Below the pieces are notes generated by a model. The model did not search any database and was not told the origin of the DNA. It worked only from the letters and a program-made list of their open reading frames with translations. The position numbers were made by a program, and so were the translations under genes. Positions 53,231 to 64,000 of a DNA stretch of 64,000 bases are shown in pieces; position 1 is the stretch's first letter, and every line of letters starts with the position of its first letter. The DNA is from Pyrus communis (Eukaryota > Streptophyta > Magnoliopsida > Rosales > Rosaceae). The stretch spans positions 10,236,121-10,300,120 of the forward strand of contig NC_084817.1 in the NCBI RefSeq assembly GCF_963583255.1, written 5' to 3'.

Positions 53231-56200
53231 TCATCTTTTTTGGAAATTAAATGCTCTAATTGCATAGGCAAAGATGAAGCCAAACAGCAATGAAAACCCA
53301 ACAATCACAACTGCAACGATGCCCAGAAACTCATGCTTGTATCCGAAGTAACTTCTCAAAAAATGCTCTACCGATTCTCCTGACTCCAGTTTCTCCTTTA
53401 CGTCTCCAAATTGTGAAGCAACCATTCCATACAAGGTCCAGGCAACGGGGCAGACCCAATAGTACCATTTCCACCATATCGGAATCCTCTGCGATAACCA
53501 AAACTTAGTCAGATTGCATCGAAGGCACGCAAGAATATATGTATGAGCGTATGCATGTACATGTATGTATAGGCTTACCGTTGGGGGAACAACGAATCCC
53601 GAGAAGAGGTTCCAGATTGCGTAGAAGGTAGATGAAGTTATGGCAGCAATGTTGTGGTTGGGAGTGAGAGCCATGGTCATCATGCCATAGAATGTGAAGT
53701 ACAGCAAGGTGAAGTACATGAAGAAAAGATACCATAAGAACTTGGCAGCTATCCAATCGAATCCCATCATGGCGTATACTATAGCTCCGTAAATAACGGT
53801 CTGAATGAAGATGTAGGGAACCTCAATCATCATCTGCAACACAATGTGACTTGGTGAGTAGAGAGCATGTGTTCTTTGAATTTTTCGACATGAGAAGTCT
53901 AGTTTTAATTTGAACTTCATGGACTATTGCAAGTCTTTTACCTGCCCAAATGCGTATGGCAAAGCGGAATACATTCCAGCTGCTCTTTCTCTGTAAAAGA
54001 CCGTTCTCTCAACAGCCACAACCGGCTGCACTGAGGCACCATTTTGTACCCCGATAAAGATAACAGCAGCGTACATGGAACCCATTGCATTAAAGAGATC
54101 TTGCTGCCTACTCCTGTGGTTTCCCAAAAAAAGTTTGAACATATTGGTGATTAAGAATTTGAAGTTCTGCAGACCATTTCTATGCTTTAAGTTTACTTAT
54201 GTGCGTACCTTTTTGATCCAAGGTTCCAGAATATCAAACCGAATAATAAAGCAATGAACGTTGTGAACAACAGCCTTACTGCACTATATGATGGGTTTCG
54301 CCAATATGACCAGTGCTGTTTCCACAGGCAAGCCATACATTGGGTGAGAAAAGATCGTGAGTAGCGAGTAGGGAAGTATAGATCTTTAGAACCCAAGGGA
54401 GGTGTGTTTAATTCCTCAATCAGTGCTTTGGTTCTCCTGAAATATTCACCTTAAGAGTTTAATGGTTTTAAAGAGCAATAGGAATCAACTGTGCAGGCTG
54501 ATAAATATAAGGTTTTACTGTGTTCACTAACAACTATCTGAAAGATAATTGAAATGGAACGCTTACTTATATATTTCCGAGTTATTGTATGCATCTGTGA
54601 AGTTAACCCCAAGAGCTGCCTCTTGTGCGGCTGAAGTAACCTCCAGCATCCAGGTTGCCGGGTTATATCCATCTTTAATCTTTGGAACTCCATTGATTCC
54701 CTTCATGCGGCAAAAGAAAAAGAATACAAAAGTTAGTTATTGACAATGTTATGGATAGTCTGGCTGTAGAACAGACATCCTGCACAGAGAATTTCTGATG
54801 CTACGAAGAATATATATTTTATGATTTATTTCTGTACTGACCTCAAAATAATTGATCAGAATGGAGCAATGGGAGCCTAATGGACCGGCATATATTTGCT
54901 CACCTCCCAATTTCAGAAGAAGAAGCTGCAATACGATATGAATTGCTTAGAACTTTTACAAGGAAAAACAGGTAATCAGTTCCTTTCTGAATATTATAAA
55001 TCTAACCTCATCAAAAGCATCAAATATATCTATGCTTGGCTGGTGGATGGTACAAACCAGGGTTCTTCCCGTGTCCACTGTGTTCCTCACTGTTCTCATC
55101 ACAATCGCTGCTGCCCTAGCATCGAGGCCGGATGTTGGTTCGTCCATGAAGATTATCGATGGATTTGCAACGAGCTCAACTGCGACTGTTAGCCTTTTGC
55201 GCTGCTCAGTTGAAAGACCGGTTACACCAGGTAATCCCACAAGAGCTCCCCTGAATGAAGTCAGCTCCACAAGTTCCATGACTTCCTCGATAAACATCTT
55301 GAACCAGAAAAATATCAGATCAATGTGTACATGCTGATGTTTTATTTTTGTTTTTAGCGTCTGTTAAAGAAGAATACAAAACTCATACCTCTCTTGTTGC
55401 AGAATCAACCTCAGGTAGTAGCCGGAGCCACGCAGAAAAAAGTAGAGATTCATAGACTGTCACATGGGGAGAGTGGATATCAGTTTGCTCACAGTATCCA
55501 GATATGCGAGCGAACGTTTCTTGCCTTTTAGGATAGCCAGAGATCGTGATGTTTCCCTTGATATGTCCACCAGTTTTCCTTCCAGCCAACACATCCATTA
55601 GAGTGGTCTTGCCAGCACCACTGACTCCCATTAAAGCTGTTAAGACTCCTGGCCTAAAAGCACCACTTACACCCTTCAGAAGTTCAAGCTGATCCTCCTG
55701 AACACCCTCCGCTTTCATTTCCTGAAGTACATGGAAAATTCAGTATGCAGGTATTATTCACTGATTAATTAAACCCGCAACTTACTTGTGGCATATCTAT
55801 GGCATATCTGATCTCATTGAAAGTGAGGGAAAGGGGTTGAAAAGGAAGAACCATCCCTCGCTTCCTTTTTCCATTAGCTTCATCAGTTCTTCCCACTCTT
55901 TCGGATTCTGCATTGTTATTGCAGATCACAACGCTTGAATACAATGTGGTATGTTAAGCAGAAAATAAATGGGAAATGATTGAGATTAACTGAATGACTC
56001 ACCAGAAGAGATCTTTCCTCTTGGTATTAGCTCAATGAACTCTCCATTTCTGCTAAAATTTCTCTCAGCCATGCTTTCTTTGGTTAGCATTGTCTGAGGC
56101 TTCCCGAGTGCTGCAGTATTCGTCAATTTTTTAGACAAATAAGTCAAACAATCAAAGCACAAAGAGCATACGAATGATGAGGATACTTACGATCAAGATA

Positions 56201-56432
56201 CTGCAGAGCCAAAGTAAGGAGGAGATTGAATAGAAAAATATATCCAATCAATGCTGCTACTCCAAGCCAAAACAATTTTGCTTCTGGGAAAATTCCATGA
56301 GACTTCAGGATCAGAACTCCCAAGGATTCTGTAGAATTAGGTGGAACCTATAACACACGTGGTATCTCCACATAAGCATTGATCACAACCATTCTATCTC
56401 GTATCATTTTTTTTTCGTAGGATATACAAACT

Positions 56433-56467
<35 letters not shown>

Positions 56468-59400
56468 TTACTTGTCTCCAACTCTTTCCAAGAAATTCAT
56501 TCACAGTAATAGCATTTTGTCCATACATCAACGGCGAGATCCAGTAACCCCACAGCCACCATTTTGGAACAGCATCTGATACAAGAAAAATAGGTTTCAC
56601 AGTTCAAATTTAAATCACACCAGGAGTGATAACTAGGAATCTTATTGCTTCTATAGTTAAATCACCTCGAGATAAGACGAATCCGCCCAAAACCATAATT
56701 ATAAGCAGTGCAAAGGATCCTGTTGTGCTTGCAACTGTTACATCCCTTCCCAAGGCTGCTATCAACCTGAACAGCCCAGACGCCATCTGGTTTATGCACA
56801 AGAGTACAATGTACTGCTTGAAGAACCTGCAACAAGGAGTTTCCGTCAAACCCTGATCACACCGAAAAGTTTGATGCTTTACTTCTTCTCACCTTTCAAC
56901 ATATGGATCAAATCCTATTACATAATAAGTCATGACAACCCAAATGGCACTTTCGCCCAAACTGATTGGGATCTTGAGGATCCATGCAGGAAGTGAGTAA
57001 GCCCAGGAAGGAAAGAAGAGAAGGTCTCTCTGCTTGTAAAAGACAGGAAGTTTCATAATTGCCATGTTGAGTTCTGATATTCCGTTAAACATCGCTACAA
57101 TGACTGCGAAGAACAAAGCTCCCATGTAAACTCCACCATCCACCACTGAGTCCTTATGCATCTTGATTCGTAGAAATATCGATGATGTTATAGAAGCTAA
57201 GATACTAAGCTGAAAATCAAGGTAAACAGGAAGAATTATAAGCTAGAATTACCACATTAGGTCAAGTACTATGCAAAATAATTTCTATTTATGATTTACT
57301 CACTAGGGCAAGTTTGAAAACGTAGGCAAATGAGTTCCTCTTCATGAGCAAGAACTCTCTTGAAACGCATGCTCGGAACAACTCCTTCTTGTTAACGCCA
57401 TACCTTTTAGATGATAAAGCAGCACGATGACTTCTGGACTTGTCGAAGGGAGTAGCAAGCTCGTCACCGAGTTTCTGACCAATTGGAAATGACTGGAAAG
57501 CTTCGACAAACTCATTGACAGTAACAAATCTGTAAGGCTTGTCTCGACGTGCCCAGTACTGCTCTTGATCCTTCTTTGATGTCACCTATCACACCCCCAC
57601 CGGAAGGAAAGTGTTAAAAATAAACGATAAGCTATGGAGAGTACTCGAAAACATGCATGCAAGAAAGGTGAAGAGATTCAAAAGCGATATCACCTCTTGC
57701 AAGAAGTCAGCAACTCCTTTTCTCTCCGGACATATGAAGCCCATGGATTCAAAAAACTCGAGCACATTTTCACGCGGACCCTGATACACGATTTGTCCAT
57801 CTGATAGAAGAATTATGTCATCAAAGAGGTTATAAGTTTCAGGGGCTGGCTGGAGGAGGGAGACCACTGCAGTTCCACTTAGAATGTGGATGGATTGCCT
57901 GATTGAATTTACTATTTGGAAAGTTGTCGAACTGTCCAAGCCGGTTGAAATCTCATCCATGAAGAGAGCTTTTACCGGTCCAACAAGCATCTCCCCTGCA
58001 TCATTAGCACACGGAAACCTCAGAAGATTGTGAAATTTAAAGGACTTTTCGACACACAATAATTTGTTCTATGTTTTACCTATCGTGACTCGCTTTCTTT
58101 CTCCACCAGAGATGCCTCTTACCATATCATCTCCCACCATAGTATTAGCACAGACTTCAAGTCCGAGAATCTGCAATATATCAAAAGTAGAAACATGAAG
58201 TTAAATGGATGGATTCCAATTGTTGTGCTATCTCAAAGCTGAAATGAATTCCAAATGCCATACCTTGAGAATGTAATCAGTAACTACATTGGTCTCCTGC
58301 CCTTCTAGAGCCGCTGCCTGCAGAATTTTTGGTGTCAGAAGATTTTTATATAACGAAAACTTCATCCACATAAAAAGGGCATGTTATTTTTTTTTCTCTT
58401 CAATCTGTTTACTTGCCTTCAGATATATGTCAATGTCAGGATCAGGCTTGATATTTCCCTCCTTCTCTCTTCTACACAGTTCCACCAACATGTCTGCAAA
58501 TTTCCAAGTATGAGATAACCCTTGAAACTGTTTGGAACGAAAAATGAACTGTATCGAGCAAATGGTGTTTTGACTAACCGCAATTTGATCCAACTCCTTG
58601 ACATCTAGCCGAGAAAGCAAATGTCTCTTTCACTGTCAGCTCTCCTATATGGAGATCGTTTTGACTTACATAAGCCGATGTTCTCTGAGGTACAAATTCT
58701 TCCATCCCATGTCCGTTATATGTAATCCGCCCGGAAGACTTAAGATTCATCAATTACCCTATTAGGCCAGAGTTGATATTCACTAAAGAGGGAAAAAACA
58801 CTATACTTTAGTTTTCTTACATTTAAATCTCTACCAAGTCTTCCGGCCAACGCCAATAGTAACGTGGTTTTTCCAGAGCTTGGGGGACCTAAGAGTAGAG
58901 TCATTCTGCAGGAATTACATTCGTTAGTTAGATAAGAAGTCAAGAACTGTTTGGAAAATGCACAATGAAGTGTTTTAACAAAAATTTTAACTCACCTTTG
59001 AGGCTTGATGATTCCACTAATGTTTTGAAGGATTTTTAGAGGCATCTTTCTACTCGGAAAAATTCGAAGATCATGTAGCATTCCCTATACCAGGAGGAGT
59101 TAATAAATTGCTGAACTTGGAATAGATTTTTACTTTCTTTATGTGATTCAAAAGATTTACCTGCAACATGTTGATTGAAAAGTTGAGTAACGTAGGCAGT
59201 GCTCTGCTGCCAATATAAACTTTTGCATCCACAGTCAGACGCTCGAACCGGACTTCAATTGTTGGCACATTAAGACCAACTCTGTATTCAAATGTGGAAA
59301 AACATAGAAAGATAAACACAAAAACCTCATTAAAATTCTCCCAAAGAGTTAAACACACAAGAATTATGGCATGAAACTCACCGATCAATGCGGTTCTTGA

Positions 59401-59632
59401 GCTTCAACAAGAACTTCTCATTATCTTTCTCTGCATTGCTCACCAGCCTTTCCAACAAAGTCTTTCTCTCCAACAAGCCAAGATTCTCCACATCAACCTC
59501 TCTAGCTTGTCCCTCACCATCAATGAATAAGCCTCTTCCAACACGTAAACAAGTAGGCAGCCTTTCAAGCGCAGCCCATTTCAGAGCTTCTTCATCGTCT
59601 TCAGCTCGCGAAGACCTCGAAAAAACTTCCAT
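53231..59632 (-). CDS. PDR-type full-size ABCG transporter, 24 exons
   Basis: Exons (minus): 59632-59382, 59281-59161, 59084-58996, 58905-58821, 58738-58579, 58493-58417, 58317-58264, 58170-58080, 57995-57694, 57585-57304, 57209-56893, 56826-56666, 56575-56472, 56347-56191, 56110-56003, 55907-55786, 55721-55389, 55297-55007, 54925-54842, 54700-54567, 54436-54209, 54113-53942, 53833-53579, 53488-53231. All phases agree and give 1411 residues, near the usual 1420-1450. The layout is NBD1-TMD1-NBD2-TMD2. NBD1 has Walker [10 protein letters not shown] (160-168), signature SGGERKR (300-306) and Walker B ALFMDEI (319-325). NBD2 has Walker [10 protein letters not shown] (859-867), [10 protein letters not shown] and [12 protein letters not shown]. 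The C-terminus is [12 protein letters not shown]. Full-size ABCG proteins use ATP to export terpenoids, phenolics or hormones across the plasma membrane. It looks most like PDR1-type members; the substrate cannot be read. Intron 6 uses a GC donor. The start MEVFSRSSR has an in-frame stop four codons upstream, so the usual 20-25 residue leader is missing. Confidence 0.95.
56437..56464. repeat. (GA)n microsatellite in a PDR intron
   Basis: About 13 GA units between exons 13 and 14 of the PDR gene, 28 bp upstream of exon 13's donor on the plus-strand map. Confidence 0.85.
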
Positions 59633-59742
59633 GATGTTGTTCTACTTGATGTCAAAATGACTTGTACAAGGATCACAACTCATATCACCATTGATGCGCT
59701 TTTAACTCCAACTTCCCCACATGGATAGTTGAACTGAAGCAG

Positions 59743-59753
59743 CTTATATAAAG
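59743..59753 (-). promoter_or_regulatory. Probable TATA box of the PDR gene
   Basis: Minus-strand CTTTATATAAGC, about 110 bp upstream of the start codon, which would leave a 5' UTR of roughly 80 bp. It is the only good TATA match close to the start. Confidence 0.6.
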
Positions 59754-59759
59754 AAGAAT

Positions 59760-60950
59760 TATGAAATCTTGGACTTTGGTTAAAACATCCGCAGACAACA
59801 AATGATAACAAAGCATTCCTTGAAGTGTGTGTGGTGGAGTTTGGTTCCATCTGTCAAAAGTTGATTAAGAAAAATGAGAGAGGAAACGTGATTGTTGAGT
59901 AAAGCGCTGCTGCAGGAAAATTCCAGTTTTTGGGTTGTCTTGTCCAAAGTGTGCGATTATTGGAGGGTTGAATTTAGAGCCCTAGTCGTGATTCATGCTT
60001 TCGCAAGTGCATGATTATGCATGCATCAGTTGAGTCAGTGACAACAAAATACCATCAATATAAGATTTACTGTGTGAGATTCACATAATTAACGGCAATC
60101 AAATAATTTAAGCGCAAGCGAATCATATATATATCAAATTGGCAAATCTGGATATGAACGGACAAAAGGTTGGTGCATTAAAAAAAAATATGATTGGAGC
60201 ATAAGGCAATGGTTAAGGAACATATGAAATGGAAAGCATACCGAAGAGGGGCCCAACAGGATGAACTGTCAAGAGTGAGAATGGCCTAATGTCAATTTAT
60301 ACATAGGGGTATTAGTGAGACTAGTGACATCATTTAATCATCATTGTTATAAGTTAATTGGAACTTTAACTAACTTTCAAGAAATAATAAGGCAATTTAA
60401 TCAAAGGGATATATACTCTTTGACAAAAAAAATAAAAATAAATAAAAATCAAAGGTATATATACTTAATTAAAGTTGGTAAAGCTTTCGTAAAGTGAGAA
60501 GGTGACCAATTATATTTCAAAAACATAAAAGATGATGGTGACTTAAAGTTTGTGGAAGAAATCAATGTGACAAGTATCTTTAGTTCAATTGTTTAGTTTT
60601 TTCTATTATTTTACCCGTCACGTTTATTTTTTGAAAAAAAAAAATTTCCAGAATTTATCTACTGACCACCAAACTATAATATTCATTTTCTTTTCTTTTC
60701 ATCAAACAATAATTTAAATCTCTCAAGAAAACTATGTAAACTGTAGTATATTCTAGTGAAGCAGCTTCTATTTTGTTGGGAGAAATTTTAAATTCAAAAC
60801 CCGTGAATACGATCAAATTTTTAGGCATCATCATATGTCTTATGCTCTTTGCATGATTATTGACTTTTACAGATAATTCGATCGCATTGCAGTACGGAGT
60901 AGGTAAAGACATGATATTTTCTTTTATAGAAAAACTTCACTTTAATCCTT
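59760..60950. other. Upstream flank of the PDR gene
   Basis: AT-rich, no gene recognised. It should hold the rest of the promoter. Short open frames at 60315-60497 and 60655-60912 have no motif and are not called. Confidence 0.5.
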
Positions 60951-61936
60951 AAAAAAGATGAGTTTTTAGACTATAACCTTATGTAAGATTAAAATCCAAT
61001 TTTAGTCCCTAGTACATTTAATCATATCATTTATTAGTTATATTTTGATGTTTTATTTATCTTTTTTATTTTTATTTGAATGTATTAATTACATTTAAAT
61101 TTAATTTTTATTTCATTCATCATAATATATTTTAATGTCTACATTTAGGGAACTAATTTTTTTATAATATATATTCCGAGAACAATTTTTTATATTCTTC
61201 ATTTAGGTACATTAATACATTTGAATATTTCGGTATATCCATCGGTACAAACATATAATTACATTGATTCAATATAATGCATTTCGGTCAATATAATGAT
61301 TTCATTACGTACATTTTGGTACACACATTTGAGTATTGACTTTTAGGTACATTAATTCAATATATTATATTTCGATACATACATTTAGGTACTTACATTT
61401 TGGTGCATATATTTCGGTATTAACATTTAGGTACATACATTTTGGTATTGACATTTAGGTACATACATTTCATACGTACATACATTTTGGTATTGACATT
61501 TAGGTACGTACATTTTGGTACATACATTTCGGTATTGACATTTAGGTACATTAATTCAATATAATACATTTAGGATCATTATAATATATTTCGGTACAAT
61601 CATGTAGGTACAAATATTTCAGTACAAAAAAGTCAATTATATATTTCGGCACAATCATTTTTGTACACTTATGTATTTATATATTTTTGTATCACAAATT
61701 TCTTTTAATATTTTCTCATTTACATTCATTTATAATTAAAAAACTAAATATGTGCATATTAATAAAATTAAAATTTAATGTGGAGAGATTAAATAAAAAT
61801 ACACATTAAATAACAAAAATTAAATGTAAATTTTGATAAAAGTACACTTCAAGGGATTAAATTGAATATGTAATCTAGCACTAGGTTTTTTTTTTTAATT
61901 TTAATCTTTTACAAGGACTAATGTTCAAAAACCCCT
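60951..61936. repeat. Large foldback element of about 1 kb
   Basis: The left arm GTTTTTAGACTATAACC..TAAGATTAAAAT..TAGTCCCTAGTAC pairs with the reverse complement of the right arm (AGCACTAGG..TTTTAATCTTTTACAAGGA..GTTCAAAAACCCC). Arms are about 60 bp and imperfect. The centre is AT-rich and holds the ACATTTAGGTA repeats. Mutator-like or unclassified; no transposase and no target duplication identified. Confidence 0.6.
61190..61650. repeat. ACATTTAGGTA / ACATTTTGGTA interspersed repeats
   Basis: The words ACATTTAGGTAC, ACATACATTTTGGTA and TATTGACATTTAGGTA recur more than ten times with a loose spacing of 20-30 bp, so this is a degenerate minisatellite within the foldback element. Confidence 0.75.
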
Positions 61937-62322
61937 TTCTTTTATTATACCTATGCTCTTTGCATGATTCTCAACTTTTATGGAAACACGGATCGAAACA
62001 AGAAATCATGGAATTTGCATTTACTTGTTAGTTATTCACGTACAAAAAGTGTTCATTGTTTTGGAAGTTCAACGCTTTGAGAAGGTCTCTAAAACTCAAA
62101 ATTCATTCCACTTTGACTTGCAGACTCTCTTATCTTCCTAAAACTTATATGTCGCCTCTTAAAACATATATGGGACCCAGCACCCAATAAGACTATGCCA
62201 TATGTGCAATAAATTTGATTATAAATCTTCATTATGCGTTAACATTCAACAATAAGAGAATATTAAGTTTAAAAGAAATTGAAGAGATGAAAAAACAATT
62301 AAAAAACAATTGATTAGCCTGA
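61937..62322. other. Intergenic, nothing recognised
   Basis: AT-rich linker between the foldback element and the LTR that starts at 62323. No motif or gene supported. Confidence 0.5.
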
Positions 62323-63813
62323 TGATAGGATTTTTACCACCTGCAAAAGTAGGAATAAAAACACTTAAAAGTACTTGCAAGAGTACAAGATTATCGTAGT
62401 ATAGCAACTCAAGCCAATGTCATTTTCCACAGGAATTGAATGAATAATTTGTATTTATACTAATCCTTAGCTAATTAATTAGAAGTTTCGAAAAGGTTGA
62501 TTTTGAAATTCAAAATAATAAAAAAAAATTTATATAAAAATAATTAAATAATTGACAAAGTAAATAAAGCAAAAGAAAACGGTTTTGGAAAACAATTTAA
62601 AACACTAGGGTTCTGCCGTCACCATTAACAATCCTATGCAATTTTACCAATTACTTATGAATTTTCACATACATGCTTTGAAAGTTAGGTTTTCCTAATA
62701 CATATTTTCCTCGTGACGTTCAAGCGAAAACGTATATCTAACATGCAACCCATCTGTGATGTCCAGATCAAATATAAACATGCAAGACTCATTAAGCTTT
62801 GTGAAAACCCTTTAAAAAACCATGCAACCCTTAAGAGTGTGATGTTTGCCTGAAGTGAACTTACAATTACTAATCACAAGAAGCCCTCTTCAATTTCAAG
62901 GTGATGTTCCAACATAAATTACTTGTCTGAAAACCCTAATGGTCGTGAATCACTAAGACAGTTAGATAGTTTAATAACGGTAATTAATTATCCAAAGCAA
63001 GCATGCATCCATTCATAAGAAAATTAATAAAATCACATATTCATGATAAGGCTCAAGGCATCGCCCTAGCAAAAGAACTAGTTACGAACAATCATAATAA
63101 AAACTAAAGAAAATATATTAACTAGGAAAAGGATTCAAAACACATTGTAGGTAAAAAGTTTGAAGTTCTCCAAAATAATGTGTCTCCCTCTCAATGTTGC
63201 GTGCATTCTCTCCCCATTTCAATGTTGCATCCCCCCAAAATCTAATGGCTAAAATCCTTATTTGTACTACTCCAAAATTAAAACCCTCATAGAAAAGAAG
63301 GTTTTCTAAAAACTAGGAAATAAAATAACAAAAGGATAACTAGAAATTACATTATTATTCTGACTAGGAAATCTACCTAGTAAAGAAATAGTCACGTTTC
63401 TGAACCTTCAAGGCTCCAAAACAGGCCCAAAATGACTCAAATTAAAGATTAGGACCTCCTCTTCAAGTTCCAAGAAGAGCCGAAATCCAAAATCCATCAT
63501 CTTCCAGCCCAAAAGTCGCCAATAAGCTCTGCAGCCTAATCTGCCCGCACTGCACGCCAGACATAAATTAATTCGCCATGATCAGATGCTTCGAGATAAA
63601 ATTATGAAATTTTGATACAACCTTCTTGACAGATTCACGAACCTACTCCAAATGAAATCACTCAAAAATTCCACCATTTGATTACTTTATCCTCGAAATA
63701 AGTTCACATGTCCTACATTAAAAACATATAGCAAAACATCAAAATCTCAGCAAAATAATAACCAAAATAAACCAAGAATAGGGAATAATATATAGTATAA
63801 AATCGACTTATCA
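62323..63813 (-). repeat. 3' LTR of a Tat-like element, minus strand
   Basis: About 1491 bp; plus-strand edges TGATAGGATT and CGACTTATCA. It matches the reverse complement of the solo LTR at 19517-20995 over its length (shared words AAAACGTATATCTAACATGC, CATTAAGCTTTGTGAAAA, GATTCACGAACCTACTCC). Confidence 0.85.
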
Positions 63814-64000
63814 AATACCCCCAAACTTAGCTTTTTGCTTGTCCTCAAGCAAAACAATACTCAAAAAGAAAAATAAAACTAGCAAACTAAACTTCTAAAC
63901 AAAAATTAACATAAACAAATTTTCACCTTCAAGTCGCAATCCATAGAAAACGTTAAAAATTAAAACATCTTTCCAAAAGTTCAAACTAATCCCGCAATAT
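63814..64000 (-). mobile_element. Tat-like element internal 3' end with polypurine tract
   Basis: Directly inside the LTR the minus strand reads CTAAGTTTGGGGGTATT, a polypurine tract, preceded by CTTGAGGACAAGCAAAAAG, a phrase I associate with the 3' end of plant Tat/Ogre-group elements. The rest of the element lies beyond the window. Confidence 0.75.

Noticed and set aside
55032..55337. Gene antisense to the PDR exons
   Set aside because: A shadow of the conserved NBD2 exon in another frame; the minus-strand ABC protein explains the open frame.

Overview
The window is eukaryotic, from a flowering plant. It has spliced genes with GT-AG introns, plant gene families (a full-size PDR-type ABCG transporter, a plant PP2C, DUF26/cysteine-rich receptor kinase remnants) and dense plant transposons: Ty3 chromoviruses, a Tat/Athila-type element, Ty1/copia, TRIMs including a Cassandra LTR with its 5S rRNA-like segment, hAT-type and other MITEs, a SINE, and LINE remnants. 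The style of the repeats reminds me of Rosaceae (apple/pear type), but that rests on memory of repeat families, not on a search. There is no bacterial, organellar or CRISPR signal.

Layout. 1-4146: two inverted MITE copies and a truncated minus-strand Tat/Athila-type element (gag, retropepsin, PBS, 5' LTR). 4147-13231: an old, decayed minus-strand chromovirus with a 703-bp hAT-like insertion in one LTR and a 127-bp Cassandra-like solo LTR in its integrase. 13232-16690: a repeat of unknown family, a copia remnant with two coding-type minisatellites, and several MITE candidates. 16694-34703: one cysteine-rich receptor kinase (CRK) gene, now a pseudogene scattered over about 18 kb. Its first exon is cut by a 7.9-kb copia element that itself carries a solo LTR. 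Its DUF26 and kinase halves are separated by a caulimovirid endogenous viral fragment, a Cassandra LTR and a FAR1/MULE pseudogene. Its kinase intron holds two MITEs. 34846-35775: a young TRIM with perfect target duplication, next to a LINE RNase H remnant. 36386-37045: a small intact two-exon gene of unknown function. 38228-47529: a complete 9.3-kb Tekay-like chromovirus with 2170-bp LTRs and a GGTTC target duplication, inactivated by stop codons. 47816-48281: a MITE and a SINE. 49185-51443: an intact four-exon PP2C gene. 52124-53010: a LINE remnant. 53231-59632: an intact 24-exon PDR transporter gene on the minus strand. 60951-61936: a large foldback element. 62323-64000: the 3' LTR and polypurine tract of a minus-strand Tat-like element that runs out of the window.

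The functional content is three likely live genes: the PDR transporter (plasma-membrane export), the PP2C phosphatase (signalling) and the small unknown gene. They are not an operon and nothing links them mechanistically. The rest is a stack of nested insertions whose order can be read from target duplications: CRK gene first, then copia, then a solo LTR inside copia; chromovirus 1, then Tat, hAT-like and mini-Cassandra insertions. All alignments, mismatch counts and exon boundaries were made by eye.
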